A stretch of 64,000 nt of DNA from an uncultured Roseobacter sp. (GCF_947493125.1 NZ_CANLQB010000005.1:248001-312000), one strand, 5' to 3'. Shown: positions 53,314-61,950, counted from the stretch's first letter. Numbers and translations are program-made. Notes: generated by a model from the letters alone, not told the origin.

Positions 53314-55488
53314 ATGGACCGCGTCCAAATCGTGCATGACAATTTCCTGCGGCGACTGGCGACAGGGGATTTTCCACCCGGCAAACCACCGGCGGGGCCG
53401 CTCGAACCCGCCGAGGCGCTCAAGCTCTATCGTGCGCAGGTGACGAGCCGCGCGCTCGATATCCAGAGCCGCGCGATGCAGAAGGCGGGGCAGGGGTTCT
53501 ACACCATCGGCTCCTCGGGGCATGAGGGGATGGCGGCGGTGGCCCATGCGCTGCGGGTGGATGACATCGCCTTCCTGCATTACCGCGATGCCGCCTTCCA
53601 GCTGGCCCGTGCCGATCAGGCGGGCAAGTCCGGCATGATGCGCGACATGCTTCTGAGCTTCGCCTGTTCCTCCGACGACCCGACCAGTGGCGGGCGGCAC
53701 AAGGTGCTGGGCAGCAAGCCGCTGATGATCCCGCCGCAAACCTCGACCATCGCGAGCCATCTGCCGAAAGCGCTGGGGGCGGCCTACAGCCTCGGTCTCG
53801 CCCGCCGCCGTGCGCCGGAGCATCGCGCCTTGCCGGAGGACGGCATCGCGATGGTCAGCTTCGGCGACGCCTCGGTCAATCATTCCACCGCGCAGGGCAC
53901 GATCAACGCCGCCGGTTGGACCTCCGTGCAAGGTGCGCCGCTGCCGCTGCTGATGGTCTGCGAGGACAATGGCATCGGCATTTCGACCAAGACGCCCGAA
54001 GGCTGGATCACCGCGTCGCTGCAGCACCGCCCCGGGCTGCGCTATTTCGCAGCGAACGGGCTCGACCTCTTCGAGAGTTTCGCGGTCGCTTCGGAGGCCG
54101 CCGACTATGTGCGCCGCCAGCGCAAACCCGCGATCCTGCACCTCTCCATGGTCCGTCTCTACGGTCACGCGGGCGCGGATGTTGCCACAAGCTACCTGCC
54201 GCGCGCGCAGGTCGAGGCGGAGGAAGCGAATGACCCGCTGTTGCACGCCGCCCGGCTTCTGGTGGAGGCCGGTGCCGCCAGTGCTGCGGAGTTGGTGCAA
54301 ATCTATGAAGAGACGTTGAAGGAGGTCGCGGAGGAAGCCGCGCGAGTCGCCACGCGCCCACATCTGCAAACCGTGCAAGATGTGATGTCCAGCCTGATCC
54401 CGCCCGTGCGGGATTGCGCCGCCACGAACGGCCCCGACCCGCAGACCCGCGCCGCCACCTTCGGCAGTGACGTGGCCCAGATGGACAGCCCGCAGCCCAT
54501 GTCGCGGATCATCAACTGGGCGCTGCACGACCTCATGCTTACGCATCCCGAGACGCTCATCATGGGCGAGGATGTGGGGCGCAAAGGCGGTGTCTATGGT
54601 GTCACGCAGAAATTGCAGGCGCGCTTTGGGCCCGACCGGGTGATCGACACGCTGCTCGATGAGCAATCCATCCTCGGTCTCGCCATCGGCACGGCGCACA
54701 ACGGCTTTCTCCCGATGCCGGAAATCCAGTTCCTCGCCTATCTGCACAACGCCGAGGACCAGTTGCGCGGCGAGGCGGCAACGCTGCCCTTCTTCAGCCG
54801 CGGTCAGTGGACGAACCCGATGGTCCTGCGCATCGCGGGGCTGGGTTATCAGAAGGGGTTCGGCGGGCATTTTCACAACGACAACTCGCTCGCCGTGCTG
54901 CGTGACATCCCCGGCCTCGTGATCGCCTGCCCCTCGACCGGGGCCGAGGCCGCGTGCATGCTGCGCGAATGCCACCGGCTGGCGCGGGAGGAGCAGCGGG
55001 TTTGTGTCTTTGTCGAACCCATCGCCCTCTACCCCATGCGCGACCTGCACGCGCCCGGCGATGGTGCCTGGATGACGCGCTACCCCGCACCTGACCAGCG
55101 CGCAGCGCTTGGTGAGATCGGGGTCCACGGGGAGGGCACCGATGTGGCCATCGTGACCTATGGCAACGGCCACTACTTCTCGCGTCAGGCGCAGCAGCGT
55201 CTGACGCAGGACGGGATCAAGGCCCGGGTGATCGACCTGCGCTGGCTGGCCCCGCTTCCGGAGGCAGCGCTGCTGGAGGCCATCGCCCCCTGCACCCATG
55301 TGCTCATCGTCGACGAATGCCGCCGCACCGGCGGGCAGGCCGAGGCGCTTATGACCTTGCTGGCCGAAAACGGCCGCAGCGCCACACGCTATACGGCCGA
55401 GGACAGCTTCATCGCCACCGGCCCCGCCTATGCCGCCACGCTGCCCTCACGCGATGGCATCATCGCCGCCGTCAAGGCGCTACTCTAG
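53314..55488 (+). CDS. Branched-chain 2-oxoacid dehydrogenase E1, fused alpha and beta subunits
   Basis: The 724-aa protein fuses the E1 alpha subunit (about 1-345) and the beta subunit (about 385-724). The alpha half carries HRD-like FLHYRDAAFQLAR and the TPP motif GDASVNHSTAQGTINAA. The beta half has EDVGRKGGVYGVT and the GYGSM-like YGNGHYFSRQAQ. It decarboxylates 2-oxo acids from Val/Leu/Ile. E2 and E3 genes are not nearby, so the complex partners lie elsewhere. It starts at ATG 53314 (GAGGCAGG upstream) and its stop overlaps the convergent NTF2 gene by 9 bp. Confidence 0.88.
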   Translation: MDRVQIVHDNFLRRLATGDFPPGKPPAGPLEPAEALKLYRAQVTSRALDIQSRAMQKAGQGFYTIGSSGHEGMAAVAHALRVDDIAFLHYRDAAFQLARADQAGKSGMMRDMLLSFACSSDDPTSGGRHKVLGSKPLMIPPQTSTIASHLPKALGAAYSLGLARRRAPEHRALPEDGIAMVSFGDASVNHSTAQGTINAAGWTSVQGAPLPLLMVCEDNGIGISTKTPEGWITASLQHRPGLRYFAANGLDLFESFAVASEAADYVRRQRKPAILHLSMVRLYGHAGADVATSYLPRAQVEAEEANDPLLHAARLLVEAGAASAAELVQIYEETLKEVAEEAARVATRPHLQTVQDVMSSLIPPVRDCAATNGPDPQTRAATFGSDVAQMDSPQPMSRIINWALHDLMLTHPETLIMGEDVGRKGGVYGVTQKLQARFGPDRVIDTLLDEQSILGLAIGTAHNGFLPMPEIQFLAYLHNAEDQLRGEAATLPFFSRGQWTNPMVLRIAGLGYQKGFGGHFHNDNSLAVLRDIPGLVIACPSTGAEAACMLRECHRLAREEQRVCVFVEPIALYPMRDLHAPGDGAWMTRYPAPDQRAALGEIGVHGEGTDVAIVTYGNGHYFSRQAQQRLTQDGIKARVIDLRWLAPLPEAALLEAIAPCTHVLIVDECRRTGGQAEALMTLLAENGRSATRYTAEDSFIATGPAYAATLPSRDGIIAAVKALL

Positions 55489-56466
55489 CGCATTCGACCG
55501 CGCGGTCAGATCCACGCCCATCTGCCTCATCAGATCCATATAGTCGAGCAACACCCAGTTCTCGGCGATCTTGCCGCCCGCACAGCGGTAGAAATCCATC
55601 ACCCGCAGCGTCAGGTCGCGCCCCGTCGGCGCCACGCCCAGATAGGGCCCCCGATGCGTCATCGTCATCGACGGCCAGCCCGAGACCGCCGCAAAATTCC
55701 CATCTCCGATCCGGCAATAGTGATTGCCCCCCTTGCGGTCCGGGAAGGCGGCCAGAAACGGCGCGCGGTGGTCCTTCACGAACCCTTCCCAGCGGTAATT
55801 CGACCCGATCCCGCAGGGCCCGTACCACATCATGTCCTCGGCCCAATAGCCGTCCGCACCGGTCTGCCCTTTCGACCCACCCGTCGCCGGGTCATAGACA
55901 TGCAGATCGCCCAGCATCGCCTCCACCAGATCCAGGCTCGCGCCACCATCACCCGTCTGTGGCAGCACCCCGTCATGGGTTGCCGGTCCGGGAAACAGCC
56001 CCTCCAGCCCCAGCTGCCCACCAAACGGGTCACGCCCCGCCTGGCGCATCAGATCCGGAAGATCGAGGATGATTCGCGCCTGGGTTATGCGCCGATCCTC
56101 GACCCGGTAGAACTCTCCGGCGCGCAAAAACGCCAGCCGACCCGAGGGCTTTATGCCGAAAAACGCGGCATCGAAGGTGCCAACATAATGCGTCACCGCT
56201 GCAATCCACTGACCGCCCTCGGCTCGCCGGTTCATCCCGGTGATGAATATTTCGTCTCGCCGATAGACATGCCGCAGTGCTGCGCGCAACGGCGCATAGA
56301 ACCCCTCTGCAATCGCGTCGATTCCGTCCAGACGGCCCAAAGGATGTGACATTTCAAAGGCACAGTCCGGGTGCAGAACCTGCGCGCAACGCCGCCGCAT
56401 CGTGGCGTCATCGCCCCTCAAGAGCGTGTTTAACAAATCGTGAATTTTTTGCTGAAGATCGGGCAT
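55480..56466 (-). CDS. Two-domain NTF2/SnoaL-like protein (transport locus, copy 1)
   Basis: The 328-aa protein has two NTF2-like cone folds. Domain 1 spans about 1-150 (DLQQKIHDLLNTLLRGDD, MSHPLGRLDGIDAIAEGFYAPL, LAFLRAGEFYRVEDRRITQARIILDLPDLMRQAG). Domain 2 spans about 190-325 (WYGPCGIGSNYRWEGFVKDHRAPFL, VMDFYRCAGGKIAENWVLLDYMDLMRQMG). Both end in the same helix DLMRQ-G, showing an internal duplication. SnoaL-like enzymes are often isomerases or cyclases, but no catalytic Asp/His pair can be fixed. It is divergent from the ABC ATPase and shares the 126-bp control region. Confidence 0.8.
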   Translation of the reverse strand: MPDLQQKIHDLLNTLLRGDDATMRRRCAQVLHPDCAFEMSHPLGRLDGIDAIAEGFYAPLRAALRHVYRRDEIFITGMNRRAEGGQWIAAVTHYVGTFDAAFFGIKPSGRLAFLRAGEFYRVEDRRITQARIILDLPDLMRQAGRDPFGGQLGLEGLFPGPATHDGVLPQTGDGGASLDLVEAMLGDLHVYDPATGGSKGQTGADGYWAEDMMWYGPCGIGSNYRWEGFVKDHRAPFLAAFPDRKGGNHYCRIGDGNFAAVSGWPSMTMTHRGPYLGVAPTGRDLTLRVMDFYRCAGGKIAENWVLLDYMDLMRQMGVDLTARSNALE

Positions 56467-56496
56467 GGGCTGGCATCCTGAGAGCGCAATTTCGGG

Positions 56497-56514
56497 TTTG
56501 CACACGTGTGCAAA
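56497..56514. promoter_or_regulatory. 18-bp perfect palindrome, probable operator of the transport locus
   Basis: TTTGCACACGTGTGCAAA is perfectly symmetric with a central CpG. It lies between the start codon of the NTF2-like gene (56466) and the ABC ATPase (56593), an ideal position to control both. Central CG and TTTGCA arms are typical of LacI-type operators. No regulator gene for it is in the window. Confidence 0.65.
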
Positions 56515-56552
56515 AAATCCTTGCCAAGCGCCGCGTGTAATGTCTAGCGTGA

Positions 56553-56573
56553 ATGCAACCTGCAAAATGCAGG
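56553..56573 (+). promoter_or_regulatory. Leader repeat of TGCAAMM units before the ABC ATPase gene
   Basis: Three TGCA elements at exact 7-nt spacing (ATGCAACC-TGCAAAA-TGCAGGG) lie 20-40 nt upstream of the ATPase ATG. The arrangement recurs in the leader of the binding-protein gene (57722-57744). Confidence 0.5.
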
Positions 56574-56592
56574 GCGCGACAGCGGGGGACAT

Positions 56593-57672
56593 ATGGCCGA
56601 GATTCAACTTCGGAACGTCAACAAGCGGTGGGGCAGCTTTGTCGGTGTCGATAATTTCGACCTCACCATTGCCGATCAGGAATTCCTCGTGCTGCTAGGC
56701 CCCTCGGGCTGCGGCAAGACCACGACCATGCGCATGATCGCGGGGCTGGAAGACGCTACCGATGGCGAGATTGTCATTGACGGGCGCGTGGTCAACGACC
56801 TCGACCCGAAAGACCGCGACGTGGCCATGGTGTTCCAGTCCTACGGGCTCTACCCGAACATGAACGTCTATGAGAACATCCGCTTTCCGCTGAAAGTGCG
56901 TAAAGTGCCTGATGCCGAACATGACGAGCGGGTGCGCCGCGCCTCCGCCATGGTCGAGCTTGACGACTTCCTGCACCGCAAACCCGCCGAGCTCTCCGGC
57001 GGCCAGCGCCAACGGGTGGCGCTCGCCCGCGCGATTGTGCGCGAACCCAACGTCTTCCTGATGGACGAACCGCTCTCGAACCTCGATGCCAAGCTGCGGG
57101 TCTCGACCCGTGCGCAGATCAAGAACCTCAGCCACGAGCTGAAAGTGACCACCGTCTATGTGACCCACGACCAGATCGAAGCGATGACCCTGGCAGATCG
57201 CGTGGTCGTCATGAAGCAGGGCAAGGTCCAGCAGGTGGGCACGCCCACCGACATCTACGACCACCCCGCCAATACCTTCGTGGCGAGCTTCATCGGCAGC
57301 CCGGCCATGAACCTGATGGATGGCACGCTGCAGGGTGGCACCTTCACCGGCGACAATGTCTCAATCTCCGGCCTGACCGGCCCGGATGGTCCGGTCACGC
57401 TCGGGTTCCGCGCCGAGGATGCGACGCTCGCCGAAGGTGCCAGCGGCCAGATAACGGCGCCGATCTATACGATCGAGCTCCTGGGCGATGCCACCATGCT
57501 GACGGTTCGGGCGGGAGGGCAGCTGGTCTCCGTCAAGGCGCACAAGGAGTACCGCGCCGAGATCGGCGACACCGTGTCCTTCGCCGTGCCTGTCGGCATT
57601 TGCCATCTTTTCAACACGGACACCGGCATGCGGCTTGATATCGGATCGCAACAGCACGCCGAGAGCGCCTGA
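56593..57672 (+). CDS. Carbohydrate ABC transporter ATP-binding protein (UgpC/MalK type)
   Basis: The 359-aa ATPase of the CUT1 family has Walker A GPSGCGKTTTM near residue 37, signature LSGGQRQRVALARA, Walker B VFLMDEPLSNLDA, the H-loop VTHDQIEAM and a C-terminal regulatory TOBE-like domain (GFRAEDATLAEG). It powers the importer built from the downstream permeases. GGGGGA lies before the ATG. Operon with the binding protein, permeases, an NTF2-like protein and a HisD-like enzyme. Confidence 0.94.
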   Translation: MAEIQLRNVNKRWGSFVGVDNFDLTIADQEFLVLLGPSGCGKTTTMRMIAGLEDATDGEIVIDGRVVNDLDPKDRDVAMVFQSYGLYPNMNVYENIRFPLKVRKVPDAEHDERVRRASAMVELDDFLHRKPAELSGGQRQRVALARAIVREPNVFLMDEPLSNLDAKLRVSTRAQIKNLSHELKVTTVYVTHDQIEAMTLADRVVVMKQGKVQQVGTPTDIYDHPANTFVASFIGSPAMNLMDGTLQGGTFTGDNVSISGLTGPDGPVTLGFRAEDATLAEGASGQITAPIYTIELLGDATMLTVRAGGQLVSVKAHKEYRAEIGDTVSFAVPVGICHLFNTDTGMRLDIGSQQHAESA

Positions 57673-57680
57673 GCCTACAC

Positions 57681-57696
57681 GCCCCGGATCCGGGGC
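57681..57696 (+). other. Intercistronic palindrome between ATPase and binding-protein genes
   Basis: GCCCCGGATCCGGGGC is a perfect 16-bp palindrome 9 bp after the ATPase stop. It can form a 6-bp stem with a GATC loop; no T run follows. It may separate the expression of the ATPase from the binding protein. Confidence 0.6.
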
Positions 57697-57721
57697 CAAC
57701 CGACGGGTGCAGCCTTGCAAG

Positions 57722-57757
57722 ATGCACCCTGCAAAACTGCAAAAGGGAGTTTGCAAA
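57722..57757 (+). promoter_or_regulatory. TGCAAAA leader repeats over the binding-protein ribosome-binding site
   Basis: ATGCACCC-TGCAAAAC-TGCAAAA, AAAGGGAG and TTTGCAAATG lie in a row, the last overlapping the start codon at 57757. TGCA cores at 57723, 57730, 57738 and 57752 are spaced about 7, 8 and 14 nt. It is strikingly similar to 56553-56573. A protein or small RNA that binds repeated TGCAAA could control translation. Confidence 0.5.
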
Positions 57758-58974
57758 TGTTTCTGAGAAAAATCGCACTGGCGGGCGTCGTCTCGCTCAT
57801 GGGGAGCGCGGCACTGGCCTGTTCCTATGAGAACGAGGTGCCGATCAAATCGCTGAGCGCTGGTTTTGAAGCCTGGAAGGCCGTGACCGATGCCATGGCC
57901 GAATGCGGCAATTTCCAGGCCGAGCTGGACCAGGAGTTCCGCACCAAGCAGCCCGCGGCCTTCGAGGCCAACCCGTCGCTCTATCAGATCGGTGGCGTGT
58001 CGAACGGCACCATCACGCCGTTGCTCAACGCGGGCACGATCCGTCCGTTGGATGATCTGGTCGAGAAATACGGCCAGAACCTCAAGCCCAACCAGCTGAT
58101 CCGGATCAACGGCCAGATCATGGCCGTGGCGATGATGGTGAACACCCAGCACCTGATGTACCGCTCCGACGTGCTGGCGGATCTGGGCATCGAAACGCCG
58201 ACCACCTGGGATGAGGTCTATGCGGCCGCCGCGCAGATCAAGGAGGCCGGGGTGATGGATTACCCGCTTGGGGCCACCATGAAGTCCGGTTGGAACCTCG
58301 CGCAGGAATTCGTGAATATGTATCCCGCGCACGGCGGTAAATTCTTCAATGATGACAATACCGCAGCGATCAATTCTGAGGCGGGTCTGGCCGCATTGGA
58401 AACGATGAAGGCGGCCCTGGACTTCACCGACCCGGAAGTTCTGGTGAGCGATTCAACCTACGTGCAGCAGCAGTTCCAGCAGGGCAAGATCGCCATGGCC
58501 AACCTCTGGGCCAGCCGGGCAGGCGCCATGAATGATCCCGCCGAAAGCGAGGTGGTCGGCAAGGTGGCGATGGCCGCAGCACCCAAGGCGACAGCCGATG
58601 GTGCGCCCGCCACAACGCTCTGGTGGGACGGTATCGTCATCGCTCAGAACATCTCCGACGAGGAGGCCGATGCGGCCTTCCGTCTGGCCATGGAAGGTCT
58701 GGACGCCGAGACCGTGCAGGGCGCCAACGATGCGGCGATCTGGCTGGTCGACGGCTATGAGCCGACCGAGATCGCCGCAGGGGCCATCGCCACGGCGACC
58801 GCCAATCCGGCGCCGCCAGCCTATCCGTCGACGACCCAGATGGGTTTGCTACACACCGCGTTGGGCAATGAGCTGCCCGCGTTCCTGACCGGTGAGCGCG
58901 ATGCGGCGGCAACCTTGGTCGCAATCGAGGAGGCTTATACGACCTCCGCCAAGGAAGCAGGCGTCCTCAAGTAA
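57757..58974 (+). CDS. Extracellular substrate-binding protein of the carbohydrate ABC transporter
   Basis: The 405-aa periplasmic protein (COG1653-like) has a signal peptide MFLRKIALAGVVSLMGSAALAC. The mature protein has the two-lobe fold: QIGGVSNGTITPLLNAGTI, LMYRSDVLADLGIETPTTWDEVY, QGKIAMANLWASR and LWWDGIVIAQN. Trp-rich pocket positions are visible (WNLAQEF, WWDG, WLVDGY). Ligand not identified. ATG 57757 has AAAGGGAG upstream. A strong stabilising hairpin follows the gene. Confidence 0.93.
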   Translation: MFLRKIALAGVVSLMGSAALACSYENEVPIKSLSAGFEAWKAVTDAMAECGNFQAELDQEFRTKQPAAFEANPSLYQIGGVSNGTITPLLNAGTIRPLDDLVEKYGQNLKPNQLIRINGQIMAVAMMVNTQHLMYRSDVLADLGIETPTTWDEVYAAAAQIKEAGVMDYPLGATMKSGWNLAQEFVNMYPAHGGKFFNDDNTAAINSEAGLAALETMKAALDFTDPEVLVSDSTYVQQQFQQGKIAMANLWASRAGAMNDPAESEVVGKVAMAAAPKATADGAPATTLWWDGIVIAQNISDEEADAAFRLAMEGLDAETVQGANDAAIWLVDGYEPTEIAAGAIATATANPAPPAYPSTTQMGLLHTALGNELPAFLTGERDAAATLVAIEEAYTTSAKEAGVLK

Positions 58975-58979
58975 CGTCG

Positions 58980-59007
58980 GGGCTGGCCGGAACCGCCCGG
59001 CCAGCCC
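58980..59007 (+). other. Intercistronic hairpin after the binding-protein gene
   Basis: GGGCTGGCCGG (58980-58990) and CCGGCCAGCCC (58997-59007) form a perfect 11-bp stem with a 6-nt loop, 6 bp after the stop. No U tract. Such structures at the 3' end of binding-protein genes usually stabilise that message relative to the permease part. Confidence 0.75.
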
Positions 59008-59045
59008 TCCGCGCCTGGGGCTGTGTCAAACGCATGACGCTGCGT

Positions 59046-59075
59046 TTTGCAAAGTCCCGGCGATGAATTTGCAAA
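59046..59075 (+). promoter_or_regulatory. Paired TTTGCAAA octamers in the permease leader
   Basis: TTTGCAAA at 59046-59053 and again at 59068-59075, 22 bp centre to centre (14 nt between), 25-55 nt upstream of the permease ATG. The same spacing occurs in prpE (21093/21115) and sco (17282/17304). Confidence 0.45.
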
Positions 59076-59099
59076 CAGCCCTGCCGCAAGGAGAGCCCC

Positions 59100-60125
59100 A
59101 TGAAATTCAAGACATTTGCCGCCTTCGTCGGGCCGTCCGTCTTTATGATGCTCCTCTTCATCGCGGCCCCACTGGTCAGCGTCTTCATCCAGAGTTTTCA
59201 GGTCACCCAGCCGATCCTCGAACAGGTCGAGGTCGAGACCTGCACACCCGGGTTCCTGACCCAGACCTGCACCACCGAAATCAAGACCGTCCCGGTGCTG
59301 GACGACAATGGCAAGACGCTCACCGAAACCCGCTGGGTGGGCCTGCAAAGCTATCAGAATGTCCTGCAGATGGACAAGTTCTGGGAGGCGGTCGGCAACG
59401 GCAGCTGGAACCAGATCATGCAGATCGACTTCTGGAAGGCCCTGCGCTTCACGCTCTCCTTCACGCTGCTGACCTTGCCGCTGGTGATCGGCGTCGGCCT
59501 CGCCATCGCGCTTGCGGTCAACAACGCCACGCGCTCCATCCGTGGCCCCATCATCTTCATCTCGCTCCTGCCGTTCATCATCACACCCGTGATCGGCTCG
59601 CTCTCGATCTACTGGCTCTTCGTGGGCGACGGTATCCTGACCGCGATGCTCGAACGCTGGACGGGCACCAACATTTCCATGTTCGCGCAGGCCTGGACCA
59701 TCGAGCTGCTGATGTATTTCTACCGCGTCTGGCACGTGGCGCCCTTCGCCTTCGTGATCTTCTACGCCGGCCTGCAGACCGTGAACATGGACACGCTGGA
59801 ATCGGCCGTGATCGACGGCGCCAGCCGCTGGGAGCGCCTGCGCCACGTGATCATCCCGCACCTGATGCCGCTCATCATCTTCATCGCGCTCATCCACCTG
59901 ATGGATTGCTACCGCGTCTTCGAAGAGATCGTTGGTTTCCGCAGCCAGGCGCATGTGATCTCGCTGCAGTGGCTCACCTATGATTTCATGACCCCGGATG
60001 ATGCGGGCAACCGTGCGATCTCCCGCGCCTCGGCCTCGGCCATGCTGACCATGATCGGGATCGTGTTCCTGCTGATCCTGCCGCTGCGCCGCACCTGGCG
60101 CGACCACAAAGGGAGCGCGCACTGA
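59100..60125 (+). CDS. Carbohydrate ABC transporter permease 1 (MalF/UgpA type)
   Basis: The 341-aa inner-membrane subunit has six or seven transmembrane helices. The EAA loop is in TLESAVIDGASRWERLRHVIIPHLMP, broken here as ESAVIDGASRWERL. A periplasmic loop between the first two helices contains two Cys (VETCTPGFLTQTC). AAGGAGAG lies before the ATG. Its TGA overlaps the start of permease 2 by one base. Confidence 0.93.
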   Translation: MKFKTFAAFVGPSVFMMLLFIAAPLVSVFIQSFQVTQPILEQVEVETCTPGFLTQTCTTEIKTVPVLDDNGKTLTETRWVGLQSYQNVLQMDKFWEAVGNGSWNQIMQIDFWKALRFTLSFTLLTLPLVIGVGLAIALAVNNATRSIRGPIIFISLLPFIITPVIGSLSIYWLFVGDGILTAMLERWTGTNISMFAQAWTIELLMYFYRVWHVAPFAFVIFYAGLQTVNMDTLESAVIDGASRWERLRHVIIPHLMPLIIFIALIHLMDCYRVFEEIVGFRSQAHVISLQWLTYDFMTPDDAGNRAISRASASAMLTMIGIVFLLILPLRRTWRDHKGSAH

Positions 60126-61282
60126 TGTCTACCTCCAAGGCCATGCAGCAGTCCTTTGCGCTGCGCTTCTCCTCCGGCGCCTTCCTCGCCTTCTGGTGCC
60201 TGCTCGCCGCCTTCCCGATCTTCTGGATAGCGGTGATGAGCTTCAAATCGCCCGTCGACGCCTTCGCCGACAGCCCCTGGGACGTGATCTTCGGCCCGGC
60301 GACCCGCGCGAACGGAGACGGACTCTCTGTCATCGACATCGTCGTCGGCCTCATCGTGCTCTTCTTCGCGATCCGCTGGGCCTTCACCAAACTGCCCGAT
60401 CTGGTGCGCCAATACTGCCCGCCCGGGCTGATCGTGCTGGGCTGGATCGTGGGGGCCTTGGTCTATGCGATCGTCTTCGTGCTGATCTTCTTCGGTCTCT
60501 TGCCCCTGATCCTTGGGGCGCTCAACGGCCTCTTTGGCCCGCTGGGCGCGCCGGTTCTGGGCCTGACGACCGAGCACTACGTTGCGGTCTGGGCCGAGAA
60601 CGAATTCTACCGCAACTTCCTCAACTCCATGCTGGTCACCGCAGGTGTGGTGACGGTCTCGCTGACGGTGGGCACCCTGGCGGGCTACGGGCTCGCCCGC
60701 TCCGGCTCAGATCTGGCGTTCTGGCTGCTGATCCTGGCGCTGGTCTTCCGCGCCTTGCCGCACTCCGTGCTGGTCGCGGGCTACCTGCCGGTCTTCATCA
60801 ACTCCTCCGAAATCCTGCGCCCCATCCTCGGCGAGGGCGCGCCCACACTCTACGGCCAGCCCTGGGCGGTGATCGCGGTGCTCGTCGCGATCAACCAGCC
60901 CTTCACCATCTGGATGCTGCGCAGCTTCTTCCAGAACATCCCGGCCGAGCTCGACGAGGCCGCCCGGGTTGATGGCTGCAGCCACTTCCAGGCCTTCCGC
61001 CGCGTGATCATGCCGGTGATGTGGCCGGGTGTGATCACCACGGGGCTCTTCAGTTTCCTCTTGGGCTACAACGACTTCCTCGTAACGTCGCTGCTGCTCG
61101 ACGCGCAGAACCAGACGATGGTCCCGGCCATCGCGGGCTACTTCAACCGCGAAACCACCACCACCGATCAGGTCGAAGCCGTCGCCGCTGCCGTCTCCAT
61201 CACGGCCCCGCTCTTCCTGCTGGTCATGGTTTTCCAGCGCCAGATCGTCTCGGGCTTGACCGCGGGGGCCGTGAAGGGCTGA
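60125..61282 (+). CDS. Carbohydrate ABC transporter permease 2 (MalG/UgpE type)
   Basis: The 385-aa inner-membrane permease has an EAA loop in ELDEAARVDGCSHFQAFRRVIMP and TM segments flanking it. It is longer than typical MalG because of an N-terminal insert (about residues 70-150) containing two extra hydrophobic segments (VIDIVVGLIVLFFAIRWAF, LIVLGWIVGALVYAIVFV). ATG 60125 shares one base with the permease 1 stop (TGATG). Confidence 0.92.
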   Translation: MSTSKAMQQSFALRFSSGAFLAFWCLLAAFPIFWIAVMSFKSPVDAFADSPWDVIFGPATRANGDGLSVIDIVVGLIVLFFAIRWAFTKLPDLVRQYCPPGLIVLGWIVGALVYAIVFVLIFFGLLPLILGALNGLFGPLGAPVLGLTTEHYVAVWAENEFYRNFLNSMLVTAGVVTVSLTVGTLAGYGLARSGSDLAFWLLILALVFRALPHSVLVAGYLPVFINSSEILRPILGEGAPTLYGQPWAVIAVLVAINQPFTIWMLRSFFQNIPAELDEAARVDGCSHFQAFRRVIMPVMWPGVITTGLFSFLLGYNDFLVTSLLLDAQNQTMVPAIAGYFNRETTTTDQVEAVAAAVSITAPLFLLVMVFQRQIVSGLTAGAVKG

Positions 61283-61407
61283 TGAGCAAGCGGTCGAGAT
61301 CAGGGTTGGTGCAACGTCATCCGGCGCTCAACCGGCTGCCACGGGATTTCATCAGCGGAGGCGCTTCCTGAGCATACGCTTTTCCACCTTGATGACAGGA
61401 GCACCCT

Positions 61408-61938
61408 ATGAAGGGATCCAGACCAGAGCAGGCCGTGCTGAGCAGAGACACGGATATGAGCAAGACAGACCAAACCCGCGCGGTGATCGAAGGCATGGTC
61501 GATGGGCTGAACGACCACCGCATCGACGATATCGGGGCGTTCTTCGCGGAAAACTTCCGCTGGATGGGCAACCAGGGCTGCGGCACCAAGACCGGCCTGA
61601 AAGAATTTCAGGACAACTGGCAGCGCCCGTTTCAGGCGTCGTTTTCCGACAAGATCTGCGTCGACAAGGCGCGGCTTTACATGGGCGAATGGGCCGCGGC
61701 ATTCGGGCGGCAGGAGGCCACGCATTCCGGGACCTTCATGGGTGTGGAACCGACCGGCAAGCGCGTGAACATCCGGTATATGGATTTCTGGAAAGTGGAG
61801 GACGGCAGGATCACCGGCAATTGGGTGATGGTCGATTTTCCGCATGTATTGGCGCAGCTGGGCGTGGATGTGTTCGGGGGCGAGGGCTGGGAGGCCTTTG
61901 ACCGGGGAGCGAAGACCCCGCCGCGCCCGGATCAGTGA
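61408..61938 (+). CDS. NTF2/SnoaL-like protein (transport locus, copy 2)
   Basis: The 176-aa single-domain NTF2-like protein has AVIEGMVDGLNDHRIDDIGAFFAENFRWMGNQG, then MGVEPTGKRVNIRYMDFWKVEDGRITGNWVMVDFPHVLAQLGVD. The C-terminal module resembles domain 2 of the 55480 protein (YRCAGGKIAENWVLLDYMDLMRQ). AGGAGC 5-6 nt before ATG 61408 supports that start rather than ATG 61456. It is 125 bp after permease 2 and 12 bp before the HisD-like gene. Confidence 0.85.
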   Translation: MKGSRPEQAVLSRDTDMSKTDQTRAVIEGMVDGLNDHRIDDIGAFFAENFRWMGNQGCGTKTGLKEFQDNWQRPFQASFSDKICVDKARLYMGEWAAAFGRQEATHSGTFMGVEPTGKRVNIRYMDFWKVEDGRITGNWVMVDFPHVLAQLGVDVFGGEGWEAFDRGAKTPPRPDQ

Positions 61939-61950
61939 GGAGAGAGTGAG

